From: an uncultured Porphyromonadaceae bacterium
GTDB lineage: Bacteria > Bacteroidota > Bacteroidia > Bacteroidales > Muribaculaceae
Direction: 5' to 3'
Assembly: GCA_900544305.1 (NCBI GenBank)
Contig: UQUV01000004.1
Location: 1 to 64,000 of the forward strand
DNA: 64,000 nucleotides
Shown here: positions 50,110-58,121 of the stretch, piece after piece
How positions within the stretch are numbered: the stretch's first letter is position 1
Layout: every line of letters starts with the position of its first letter
Translations under genes and position numbers: made by a program
The notes under the pieces: generated by a model
Told to the model about the DNA's origin: nothing
The model's database searches: none
What the model saw: the letters and a program-made list of their open reading frames with translations, nothing else

Positions 50110-50757
50110 ATGAAACAATTAGATCGTATCTTAGCTGAAAAACTTTTGAAAATTAGTGCAATCAAATTGCAGCCGGACAATCCTTTCACATGGGCATCGG
50201 GATGGAATTCACCGATTTATACCGACAACCGCAAGACTTTGTCATATCCGGAAGTCAGAAACTTCATCAAAGTTGAATTGACTCGTCTGATTATGGAAAA
50301 CTTCGGCGATGTAGAGGTTGTGGCAGGTGTTGCAACAGGTGCAATCGCTCAAGGTGCGTTGGTGGCTGAAACAATGGGACTTCCATATATATACGTCCGT
50401 TCATCTCCAAAAGATCACGGATTGGAAAACTTGATTGAAGGAAACTTGAAGCCGGGACAAAAAGTTGTCGTAATCGAAGACTTGGTTTCAACCGGCGGCA
50501 GCAGCTTGAAGGCTGTTGAAGCAATCCGTAATGCAGGTGCTGAAGTTGTGGGTATGGTAGCTATTTTCTCTTACCAGTTCCCGGTTGCAATCGAAGCGTT
50601 CAAGAAGGCAAACGTGGAATTGCTTACACTCAGCAACTATTCAGCAATGCTGGAAGCCGCACTTGAAATCAACTATATCAAGGACACTGATTTGGAAGCA
50701 TTGAAACAGTGGCGTAAAGACCCGGCAAACTGGACACCGAACACTACAATTGAATAA
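50110..50757 (+). CDS. pyrE: Orotate phosphoribosyltransferase
   Basis: This 215-residue enzyme joins orotate with PRPP to make OMP, the fifth step of pyrimidine synthesis. The PRPP motif VVVIEDLVSTGGSS (about 118-131) and the N-terminal KLQPDNPFTWASGWNSPIYTDNR block are typical. It is cytosolic and starts the pyrE-SRPBCC transcript from its own promoter. The SRPBCC gene starts one base after its stop. Confidence 0.96.
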   Translation: MKQLDRILAEKLLKISAIKLQPDNPFTWASGWNSPIYTDNRKTLSYPEVRNFIKVELTRLIMENFGDVEVVAGVATGAIAQGALVAETMGLPYIYVRSSPKDHGLENLIEGNLKPGQKVVVIEDLVSTGGSSLKAVEAIRNAGAEVVGMVAIFSYQFPVAIEAFKKANVELLTLSNYSAMLEAALEINYIKDTDLEALKQWRKDPANWTPNTTIE

Positions 50758-50758
50758 T

Positions 50759-51184
50759 ATGTCAACTTTTAAAAGTACAGAAAAAATTATCAGTGCCGAC
50801 TTGTCGACAGTCTACGGCCGTTTGTCAAACCTTGAAACACTTCAGGGCATGACCGTGAATGTTCCCGACGAATTGAAGGACAAGGTTGGAAATTTGCGTA
50901 TAGAAGGTGATACGATTACCATTTCTGCCAATCCGGTTGGCGACGTATCGTTCAAGATTACAAAACGCGTTGAAAACGAGTTGATTCGCCTTGAAGCAGT
51001 TTCTTCTCCTCTGCCGTTCAATATTGACGTGCATCTCAGCGAAAATACGCCCGAAACGACAAAGGCTATGGCTGAAATCAAAATCGAGCTCAACCCGATT
51101 ATCAAGCCTATGATATCTAAACCGTTGCAGGATGCTGCCGAAAAATTCGGTGAATTGCTGACAGTTATCCCTTACAACAAGTAA
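50759..51184 (+). CDS. SRPBCC-family (START/polyketide-cyclase fold) protein
   Basis: The ATG at 50759 is immediately after the pyrE stop. The 141-residue product has the SRPBCC pattern: N-terminal strand, a helix with STVYGRLSNLETLQ, then a curved beta sheet and a long C-terminal helix (about 115-135). These proteins bind a hydrophobic ligand in a cavity; the ligand is unknown. Coupling to pyrE is a recurrent Bacteroidales arrangement as far as I recall. Confidence 0.85.
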   Translation: MSTFKSTEKIISADLSTVYGRLSNLETLQGMTVNVPDELKDKVGNLRIEGDTITISANPVGDVSFKITKRVENELIRLEAVSSPLPFNIDVHLSENTPETTKAMAEIKIELNPIIKPMISKPLQDAAEKFGELLTVIPYNK

Positions 51185-51210
51185 AAGAAACAAGACTTTT
51201 AATAATACAG

Positions 51211-51242
51211 AAAACCGCAGGTGGATTCACTTGCGGTTTTTT
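51211..51242 (+). terminator. Intrinsic terminator after pyrE operon
   Basis: A 13-bp stem (aaaaccgcaggtg with cacttgcggtttt, one G-T pair) has a 4-base loop and six T residues. Confidence 0.88.
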
Positions 51243-51502
51243 ATTGTCGGAAACGGAAATCAGAATGTCGGCTTTCCGATGTAGTTAGCTCATTATTAAA
51301 CTCAAATTGGTCATTATACAATAGACAGATTTGGGTTTGAAAAAGTGTTCTCTCAAAACTTTTCCCGGGAATATTTTGCTGTGTTAGTAAAAAGTTGTAT
51401 TTTGGTACATCAAAATGATGATTATAGGTCTCTATCGAGTCAAAGATAATCGAATCCTTTAGCATCCCCCAGAACCGCTGGTGGGTCACTTTGAGATAAG
51501 TT
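51243..51502. other. AT-rich gap with no gene seen
   Basis: From the terminator to the ATG at 51503 the sequence is AT-rich and contains no convincing open frame, RNA or perfect -7 box. It marks the left edge of the AT-richer block that extends to about 56170. Confidence 0.5.
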
Positions 51503-53182
51503 ATGAGAAATATTTTTATAATATTTTTGTCGTCTGTATTTTTGTGCGTGGTTTCCTGCTCTCGCTCGGCCTTACATTTCAACGGCATTATTGATGATGC
51601 AGAGAAAGTGATGCAGACAAGTCCTGACAGCGCCATGAAGATGCTTGATGTAATCGATCCCTCGGATTTGACGGTTGACTCAATCCGTGCCAAGTATTAT
51701 TATGTTAAGGCTTGGGGATACATGCGGCAGAGCCGCTCGATGGTTTCTGATTCTCTTATAGCGGAAGCACACCACTACTTTAAAGGCAAAGACATTGTCC
51801 GAGATATGCGGAGTGGTACTGCCTTGGCTTGGTATAAGTTTTGGGTTGGTGACATCTCTGGAGCAATTGCATTGCTTGATTCACTTGTAAGTCTGCCTAA
51901 TCTGTCGGATTCTCTTTTGGCAGAAACTCTTCATGTTCGTGTATTGCTCGGTGCTTCTGAATATCAAGGCGATGAGTTAGTGCCTTTGACGCAAAGACTT
52001 ATTAAGATGGAAACAGACTCTTTGAGGCAGTTTGAAGTCAAGTATTTGTTGCTTAATGCTTACGAATATGCCAATGAGCCAGACTCAGCCTTGTTGCTTC
52101 TTGATGAACTTTTGAAATATGCAAAATCTCATAATTTGGGTGATAAGCACTTTCAATTTACCCTTGAACGTGCTCAACTTCTGACAGAGCTAGGACGTGA
52201 GAAAGAGAGCCAGGAAGCTATTGATTACATATTCTCTCATGCAGGTCCGGACAACGGAGCTGCCGACTATCTGCATTTGCAGTCGGCAATAAATGCCCTG
52301 AATATTGGTAATCTTGCCACCGCATCACGCGAACTTGCGCTTGCTGACAGTTTTGCGGTAAAGATGCGAAATGCTGATGATGTATATTATCGCGGCTATA
52401 GTAACTTGCTCCACGCAATGATTGATTTCAAGCGGTCGGGACGCATCAAGTTGTCATACGTCAATGGCTTGAACAATCGGCAACAGGAGCGTTTCAACCG
52501 TATGAAGGCTTCGCAATGGGAATCAGAACGTGGTGCATTACAGCAACAGACCCGTGTCCTGATGCTGAAAGCAGAAAGTGAATATAAGACGGTGGTTATT
52601 CTGGCGGTTACCTTATTTGCGGTGCTTGTCATTGTCTGTGCTCTCTGGATAATCAGGCATCGCCGACAGCGTGAACGGGAGAATGAGGAAAGAGCCGAGG
52701 CTTTGCAGAAGATGGTTAATGAACTGAAATCAACAAAACTCACTTCTGCCACAGCCGACACAATGGCTACAACTGCCTTGCGTCGCGCAATGCTCCAACA
52801 GCTCGGCATCATCAAGATGGTAGCCGAGACCCCGACAGAGCAAAACCGCGAAATGCTTCGTAAAATTTCATCAATTGAGAGTGACACCAATGGCGAACTT
52901 GTAAACTGGGGCAATCTATATGAGCTTATAGACAACCTTTATTCTGGTTTTCATTCCAAACTCCACGGCATGTATGGCATTAGCCTTACCGATAAAGAAG
53001 AGCAGATAGTGGTTTTGATGATGGCTGGTTTTTCAACCAAGGAAATCAGTGTAATCACATCGCAGACCACCTCTACAATCTATGTACGCAAATCGTCGGT
53101 AAGAAAGAAACTCGGAGTTCCTGAAAAGGAAGACATTGTGGCCTTCCTTCGGGAGAAATTTACGGAAAAGGATTCTCTGTAA
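51503..53182 (+). CDS. Membrane TPR regulator with C-terminal LuxR-like HTH
   Basis: The 559-residue protein has a lipoprotein-like signal (Cys19 in VVSCSRS). A TPR-rich periplasmic region (about 25-340) follows, then a single transmembrane helix (about 360-382), a coiled coil (about 385-420), and a C-terminal helix-turn-helix of GerE/LuxR type (about 500-545; KEISVITSQTTSTIYVRK). This makes a one-polypeptide transmembrane regulator of the same plan as the 20030-21685 protein, although the C-terminal sequences differ. Base composition is more AT-rich than the pyrE region. The TonB receptor gene that follows is its probable target. Confidence 0.82.
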   Translation: MRNIFIIFLSSVFLCVVSCSRSALHFNGIIDDAEKVMQTSPDSAMKMLDVIDPSDLTVDSIRAKYYYVKAWGYMRQSRSMVSDSLIAEAHHYFKGKDIVRDMRSGTALAWYKFWVGDISGAIALLDSLVSLPNLSDSLLAETLHVRVLLGASEYQGDELVPLTQRLIKMETDSLRQFEVKYLLLNAYEYANEPDSALLLLDELLKYAKSHNLGDKHFQFTLERAQLLTELGREKESQEAIDYIFSHAGPDNGAADYLHLQSAINALNIGNLATASRELALADSFAVKMRNADDVYYRGYSNLLHAMIDFKRSGRIKLSYVNGLNNRQQERFNRMKASQWESERGALQQQTRVLMLKAESEYKTVVILAVTLFAVLVIVCALWIIRHRRQRERENEERAEALQKMVNELKSTKLTSATADTMATTALRRAMLQQLGIIKMVAETPTEQNREMLRKISSIESDTNGELVNWGNLYELIDNLYSGFHSKLHGMYGISLTDKEEQIVVLMMAGFSTKEISVITSQTTSTIYVRKSSVRKKLGVPEKEDIVAFLREKFTEKDSL

Positions 53183-53224
53183 GAACTCATTAAAACCAAT
53201 CGATTACTTATTAAGACTTTTATG

Positions 53225-53260
53225 AAATGCAACCGCTGATTATCAGCGTGTTGCATTTTC
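53225..53260 (+). terminator. Intrinsic terminator after the TPR regulator
   Basis: A 15-bp stem with one bulged T (aaatgcaaccgctga with tcagcg-t-gttgcattt) has a 3-base loop and is followed by Ts. Confidence 0.75.
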
Positions 53261-53278
53261 TGTATTAAAACTTTTAGA

Positions 53279-53311
53279 TTTGGTATTAAGATATAGACAG
53301 ACATTATTTTG
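53279..53311 (+). promoter_or_regulatory. Promoter for the TonB receptor (TTTG - 21 bases - TTATTTTG)
   Basis: An exact TTTG -33 element (53279-53282) is spaced 21 bases from a -7 box with one mismatch (TTATTTTG, 53304-53311). The leader is about 25 bases. Confidence 0.55.
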
Positions 53312-53340
53312 CAGTACGAAAATGATAAAACGTACTGTAT

Positions 53341-55662
53341 ATGGAAAAGAAAATTAAGATTAAAAAATTAATCTCATTACTAATTGGGGCAGCTGTTACT
53401 GCTACTGCTGTCGGTCGTGATATCAAAGGTATTGTTCTTGACGAAAATAGCAAACCGCTTGATTTTGTGAACGTGGTGCTTTATTGCGACTCTACTTTTG
53501 TTGCAGGAGGCATTACGGATTCTGAAGGAGCGTTCACTGTTAGCACTGATTCCTCCTGCAAACTTATAGCGAAAATCTCATTCGTTGGTTTTGAAAAATA
53601 TACTGCAATTGTTCCCGATGGTGGAGATATGGGTGTGATAACTTTGAATCCTTCCGCTGTACAGCTTGGTGAAGTGGTAGTGAAAGCAAATCGTCCTATT
53701 ACTACAATGAAAGGAGATGTCCTTGTAACGAATGTGGCAGGCTCTCAACTTGAACATGCAGGTACAGCAAACGATGTTCTTACGCAAGTTCCTATGGTTC
53801 TTGGGCGTGATGGGAATTTTGAAGTATTTGGTAAAGGTTCTCCGTCTATTTATATAAATGGGCGTGAGGTTATGGATCCCACGCAACTGTCTCAGCTGAG
53901 TTCTGCAGATATTAAGAATATTGAAGTCATAACAAATCCGGGAGCAAAATATGATGCCTCGGTCAAATCAGTTATCCGTATTCAGACCAAACGACCTCAA
54001 GGTGACGGATTTGGTGGGACTATTCGAACACAGGGCGTGATGCAAAAGTATTTTCGTACCGTTGATCAAGCAAACTTCAAATTCCGTACTGGCGGGCTTG
54101 AATTATTTGGCAATTTCGGCTATTTGGGAGGAAAATTCCAAAGCAGTAATAAAGTGGATATGCTCACACAGTCTTCAGTAACATGGAATCAGATGTTGAC
54201 ACAAGATGGAAATATGTGTACAAATGAGTTCTTTGGAAAAGCAGGCTTTTCATATCTGTTCTGTGATAATCATTCCATTGGAGCTTATTATTCCAATGGT
54301 TTTACGAAGCAAAAGACAGAACATACAGGTGTCAGCCAAATATTTACTGATGATGTGCTTTATGATAATTTGACTATGCTTGGCAGCACGGAAAATAACA
54401 TTCTCCCAAAACATCATGCAAATCTCTATTACAATGGTGAAATAGGCAAACTTGGAATTGATTTCAATACGGATTATATGTGGCGCAAAAGCAGAACGTA
54501 TATGTGTAATGATGAGACAAGTGAGAATCAGGAGAACTCCATTGTCAATTCCATTGGGGCGAATAGAAGTCATCTGTTTGCTGAAAGACTTGTTTTTAGT
54601 TATCCGTTATGGAAAGGAGGAATAGAAATAGGAGAGGAATATACATCTTCACGCTTTTCATCTGATTACATTACAGATGCCTCAATAGTTGGTAGCTCTG
54701 CTTCTGAAGTAAATGAAAATAATATTGCCGGATTTTTTGAAATAGGTCAAGCTTTCGACAATTTCAATGTCAACGTAGGTTTGCGATATGAGCATGTGAG
54801 TTTTGATTATCTTGATAACGGTCAGAAAAAAGATGATCGAAGTAGAAGCTATAACAATCTTTTCCCATCATTGTCACTGTCAACTAAGATTAAGAATGTA
54901 CAGTTCTCCATGAGTTATACACACAAGACACAACGTCCTGGATATGCCGATCTTGACGGTACCGTAGACTATATTAACCGGTTTACTCTTGAAAGTGGTA
55001 ATCCATTCCTTAAACAGGAGCAAATTCATTCTTTGGAGCTAATGGGTGCATGGCGTCAGTTCTTCGGTCAGATTACCTATACTTATAAGAAAGACCCGAT
55101 AATGAACGCTACTTGTCCGTATGGTGATGATGGTGAGATAAAACTTATTACAATGGATAATTTCTCTAAAATTCAAGGCCTACAGGCTTTTGTCGGTGGG
55201 CAGTTTAATGTCGGTATATGGCAACCGAGGATCAACTTGGGAATTATGAAACAATGGCTGGCCATAGAATATTCAAACGGTCGTAAGAGGTTGGAAAAAC
55301 CTATCGGTCTTGTGCAATTTCAAAATGCAATTCATCTGCCTTTTGATATTTGGATGAATGTGGATATGCAATGGATGAGTGCTGGAAATAGTGACAATAC
55401 GTATCAGAAATCATCATCTTATCTCAATGCAAAACTGTATAAGGCATTTTTCAACAATCGTTTCAGCATTACAATCGAAGCCAATGATATATTCAACAAA
55501 AGCAACCGTGATGTAACCCTCATGAGCAAAGATGTAACAATCTATAGGCTTAATACAACCAATAACCGTACTTTTATGCTTACTCTGCAATACACTTTCA
55601 ACTCGACACGGGACAGATACCGTGGACAGGGAGCAGGAATAAATGAAATGAATCGTTTTTAA
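53341..55662 (+). CDS. TonB-dependent receptor, outer-membrane beta-barrel family 3 type
   Basis: The 773-residue protein has a basic N-terminus and signal sequence (about 1-27). A carboxypeptidase-regulatory-like domain (about 28-110), a plug domain (about 115-215, with the SIYINGREVMDPTQL segment and VITNPGAKYDAS) and a long barrel follow. It ends in Asn-Arg-Phe. There is no SusD and no STN domain. Receptors of this type transport or bind small peptides, metals or unknown ligands. The regulator upstream and the small secreted protein downstream (11 bases away) form a three-gene module. It is AT-richer than flanking DNA. Confidence 0.88.
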   Translation: MEKKIKIKKLISLLIGAAVTATAVGRDIKGIVLDENSKPLDFVNVVLYCDSTFVAGGITDSEGAFTVSTDSSCKLIAKISFVGFEKYTAIVPDGGDMGVITLNPSAVQLGEVVVKANRPITTMKGDVLVTNVAGSQLEHAGTANDVLTQVPMVLGRDGNFEVFGKGSPSIYINGREVMDPTQLSQLSSADIKNIEVITNPGAKYDASVKSVIRIQTKRPQGDGFGGTIRTQGVMQKYFRTVDQANFKFRTGGLELFGNFGYLGGKFQSSNKVDMLTQSSVTWNQMLTQDGNMCTNEFFGKAGFSYLFCDNHSIGAYYSNGFTKQKTEHTGVSQIFTDDVLYDNLTMLGSTENNILPKHHANLYYNGEIGKLGIDFNTDYMWRKSRTYMCNDETSENQENSIVNSIGANRSHLFAERLVFSYPLWKGGIEIGEEYTSSRFSSDYITDASIVGSSASEVNENNIAGFFEIGQAFDNFNVNVGLRYEHVSFDYLDNGQKKDDRSRSYNNLFPSLSLSTKIKNVQFSMSYTHKTQRPGYADLDGTVDYINRFTLESGNPFLKQEQIHSLELMGAWRQFFGQITYTYKKDPIMNATCPYGDDGEIKLITMDNFSKIQGLQAFVGGQFNVGIWQPRINLGIMKQWLAIEYSNGRKRLEKPIGLVQFQNAIHLPFDIWMNVDMQWMSAGNSDNTYQKSSSYLNAKLYKAFFNNRFSITIEANDIFNKSNRDVTLMSKDVTIYRLNTTNNRTFMLTLQYTFNSTRDRYRGQGAGINEMNRF

Positions 55663-55672
55663 TTATATTTAT

Positions 55673-56002
55673 ATGAAGACATTGATAACTGTATTTTTCT
55701 TGGCTGTCATAGGTTTGGCTGTCAATGCGAAGCCTCATTGTCAAGGCTTCAACAATTACGATGACAAGGTGACTATCGTTTTCACGGACAATCAAGCTGG
55801 AGAGCGATACTCGGTTTCCGATGTTAAACTCATTCCATCGTCATGGAATAGAGAAGAGTACCCGGCTACTTCTGTTAAAATAGCAGAAAAGAATGGTATA
55901 GTCACTGTAACACTTGTCTTTCCTCACATCTCCCAATTCTCAAATCCCAAAGTGAAACTCCGGATCAATGGGAAGAAAACTAAATTCAAGGTCTGTCAGT
56001 AA
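55673..56002 (+). CDS. Small secreted protein of unknown family
   Basis: The 109-residue protein has a signal peptide (about 1-19, ending Val-Asn-Ala) and a beta-rich mature domain of about 90 residues with Cys24 and Cys108, which may form a disulfide. No family is recognised. The start is 11 bases after the receptor stop, implying co-expression. It may be a periplasmic partner or a surface factor of the receptor. Confidence 0.75.
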   Translation: MKTLITVFFLAVIGLAVNAKPHCQGFNNYDDKVTIVFTDNQAGERYSVSDVKLIPSSWNREEYPATSVKIAEKNGIVTVTLVFPHISQFSNPKVKLRINGKKTKFKVCQ

Positions 56003-56035
56003 CTAAAATTTCATTCAAGAATCATCATAAGATGA

Positions 56036-56085
56036 ACAATACCTTTGATTGCGAGATGCTGTCAAGGGTATTGTCTGTTTCTATC
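56036..56085. terminator. Probable terminator closing the receptor module
   Basis: acaatacctttga (56036-56048) pairs with tcaagggtattgt (56062-56074, one G-T pair) over a 13-base loop, followed by a T-rich tract. The 56086-56178 remainder shows nothing else. Confidence 0.6.
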
Positions 56086-56178
56086 TTTTCAGATGATTGG
56101 AACGTGAACTTTGAGTTTCATTCACATTTTGTAGTACGCCAAATCGTGCTTTAATAGATTCCCTTTATTCTCTTGGTT

Positions 56179-56904
56179 TTATTCATTTTCCGGTGGGAGG
56201 GAGTTGCCTTCCATTTGTCGGATAAAGCTGTCGGCATAGATGCGGCCGACGGGGATTTCCGTGGCGCGGTAGTGAAGGATGATGCGGCGGCGGGTGTAGC
56301 GTGCCACCTTCTGCACCGGAACGATAAACGATTTGTGGACACGGGCGAATTTCTGTTCCGGCAGCATTTCGGACAGCGACTTGATGCTCATCTGTGTCAG
56401 CACGGGACGGCCTTCCGACAGGTGGATTTTAATATAGTTTCCCATCGCTTCGATATATTGGATGTCGCTTATCCGGATTTTTACATTCTGATATTCCACC
56501 TTTACCGTGATTTCTTCTTCGTCGAGTGCGGTTGTCGGCGTGTTCAGCCGTTGCAGTTGCTGAAGATTGCGGGCTTTTTCCACGGCTTTTTCAAAGCGGG
56601 AAAACGAAAAGGGCTTGTGGAGAAAGTCGACGGCATCGAGTTCGAAACCGTCGAGCGCAAACTGGGCGTAGGCGGTAGTGAAAATCAGGAATGTGCCTTT
56701 CGGCAGAATCTTGGCAAGGTCGAGCCCTGAAACCCCGTTCATTTCAATGTCGAGAAACACGATGTCGGGGTGGGAACGGCTTACGAAGTCCATTCCCGTT
56801 TCAGGATTGCTGAACGTGTTAAGTTCCAGATTGCCCATGCGCTGGCAAAACTGTTCGATGATGCTGAGTGCGACGGGTTCGTCGTCAATCGCTACACATT
56901 TCAT
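56179..56904 (-). CDS. LytTR-family response regulator
   Basis: The 241-residue protein has a receiver domain (about 1-115, phospho-acceptor Asp52 in VFLDIEMNG, with acidic pocket residues IDDE at 6-9) and a LytTR DNA-binding domain (about 130-235). Such regulators bind direct repeats and act downstream of LytS-like kinases. Its start is one base after the kinase stop on the same strand, a standard pair. It likely regulates the divergent receptor operon at 58122-61272. Confidence 0.94.
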   Translation of the reverse strand: MKCVAIDDEPVALSIIEQFCQRMGNLELNTFSNPETGMDFVSRSHPDIVFLDIEMNGVSGLDLAKILPKGTFLIFTTAYAQFALDGFELDAVDFLHKPFSFSRFEKAVEKARNLQQLQRLNTPTTALDEEEITVKVEYQNVKIRISDIQYIEAMGNYIKIHLSEGRPVLTQMSIKSLSEMLPEQKFARVHKSFIVPVQKVARYTRRRIILHYRATEIPVGRIYADSFIRQMEGNSLPPENE

Positions 56905-56905
56905 T

Positions 56906-57931
56906 TCAGTCGAGTTTGATTTGCAGTGTCACTTTATAGTAATCGCCGGTTTCCTCAATGTCGAGCCGATGGCGTTTCGGGTAGAGCAATTCCATGCGTT
57001 TCCGGCAGTTGCTGATTCCGATGCCTTTCTTTTCGTCGGGAACATGTGTAAAGATAGGGTTTTCTGTCCGAAAAACCAAGTTCCCCTCAGTGGCCTTGAC
57101 GGAAATGAATACATTTGATGGTTTGGTCGACGAGATTCCGTATTTCAAGGCATTCTCGACGAAGGTGATGAGCAGCATCGGGGCGATTCGCATCGCACGG
57201 CTCGCCACATCGGTGTGTTTCTCGAAAGTGACGGTGACATTTTCGTTCATCCGGTTTTTTTGCAGTTCAATGTATTGTTCGATGTAGTCGATTTCCATTT
57301 CCAACGGAATCTTGTCCTTCGTTGCGTTGGAGTACATGTATTTCATCAGGCTGATGAACTGCATGAAGGCTGTTTCCGCTTTTTCCGATTTTGTTACGAG
57401 CAGTCCGTAAAGCGTGTTGAGCGTGTTAAACAGAAAATGCGGATTGATTTGTGCCTTGTAGAGGGCAAGCTCCGCCTTGTTTTTTTCGTGTTCGATGGCC
57501 TGTCGGGCGATAATCTGCCGCGACAGTTCGGACAGCATACCTACCGCCGTACTGAAACAGAACACCACTACATAAAGCAACCACACGCCTTTCTCAAGCA
57601 GCAGCATCCGTGAAAAATTCCTCCGTCCTCCGCCGTGTCTTCCTCTCTCGGGCATGTCGAAATTATAGTCGACAATCAATGCCGTCACGGCAATTGTGGC
57701 TGCAATGATCAGCAGGGCTATGAACATTTTCTTGCGCGACTGGAACAGCATGGGCATGCAATAGTGGCGCATGGTGAAATAGACGATGTAGAGCCACACG
57801 CTGAGAATGACGACAAACGTATAGTTGTTGTGTGCAAGCCAGCGTTCGATGGGCAGCAGTGCGGTCATTACCGGCAGCAGAATGACGCAAAAAAGAATGT
57901 CGATGAAAAACGGAATGTTTTTGGTTTTCAT
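56906..57931 (-). CDS. LytS/YehU-type sensor histidine kinase
   Basis: I take the ATG at 57931, where a membrane helix begins directly; a longer frame upstream has polar residues unlike kinase N-termini and reaches into promoter sequence. The 341-residue protein has about four N-terminal transmembrane helices (about 8-130), then the His_kinase domain with INPHFLFNTLNTLYG (phospho-acceptor His in NPHFLFN, about 165-180) and a HATPase domain with ENALKYGI (N box). It senses an unknown signal at the inner membrane and phosphorylates the LytTR regulator. Confidence 0.93.
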   Translation of the reverse strand: MKTKNIPFFIDILFCVILLPVMTALLPIERWLAHNNYTFVVILSVWLYIVYFTMRHYCMPMLFQSRKKMFIALLIIAATIAVTALIVDYNFDMPERGRHGGGRRNFSRMLLLEKGVWLLYVVVFCFSTAVGMLSELSRQIIARQAIEHEKNKAELALYKAQINPHFLFNTLNTLYGLLVTKSEKAETAFMQFISLMKYMYSNATKDKIPLEMEIDYIEQYIELQKNRMNENVTVTFEKHTDVASRAMRIAPMLLITFVENALKYGISSTKPSNVFISVKATEGNLVFRTENPIFTHVPDEKKGIGISNCRKRMELLYPKRHRLDIEETGDYYKVTLQIKLD

Positions 57932-57950
57932 AGCCTTTGATATTGAATTA

Positions 57951-57981
57951 CAAAGATAGTCTTCTATCTGATGCAAAGATA
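57951..57981 (-). promoter_or_regulatory. Two minus-strand -7 boxes (TATCTTTG) for the kinase-regulator pair
   Basis: Identical perfect boxes lie at 57951-57958 and 57974-57981. The nearer one is 20 bases from the ATG at 57931. Together with the plus-strand box at 58089 they form a divergent control region. Confidence 0.5.
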
Positions 57982-58088
57982 ATCGTGTTTTTCGAATCGT
58001 GGAAATGCGGCGATGGTAGTTTGCCATCTCTTTTGTGTCGTTTGCATACAGACGGCCGCTTGTGCGGATTTTGAGCCAAAACTTGCAT

Positions 58089-58096
58089 TAGCTTTG
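58089..58096 (+). promoter_or_regulatory. -7 promoter box (TAGCTTTG) for the receptor operon
   Basis: Perfect TAnnTTTG match 25 bases upstream of the ATG at 58122. TTG elements lie at 15 and 26 bases, neither at ideal spacing, which would fit activator-dependent control by the LytTR regulator. Confidence 0.5.
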
Positions 58097-58121
58097 CATT
58101 GAACAGTTAAAAGATTAGGCA

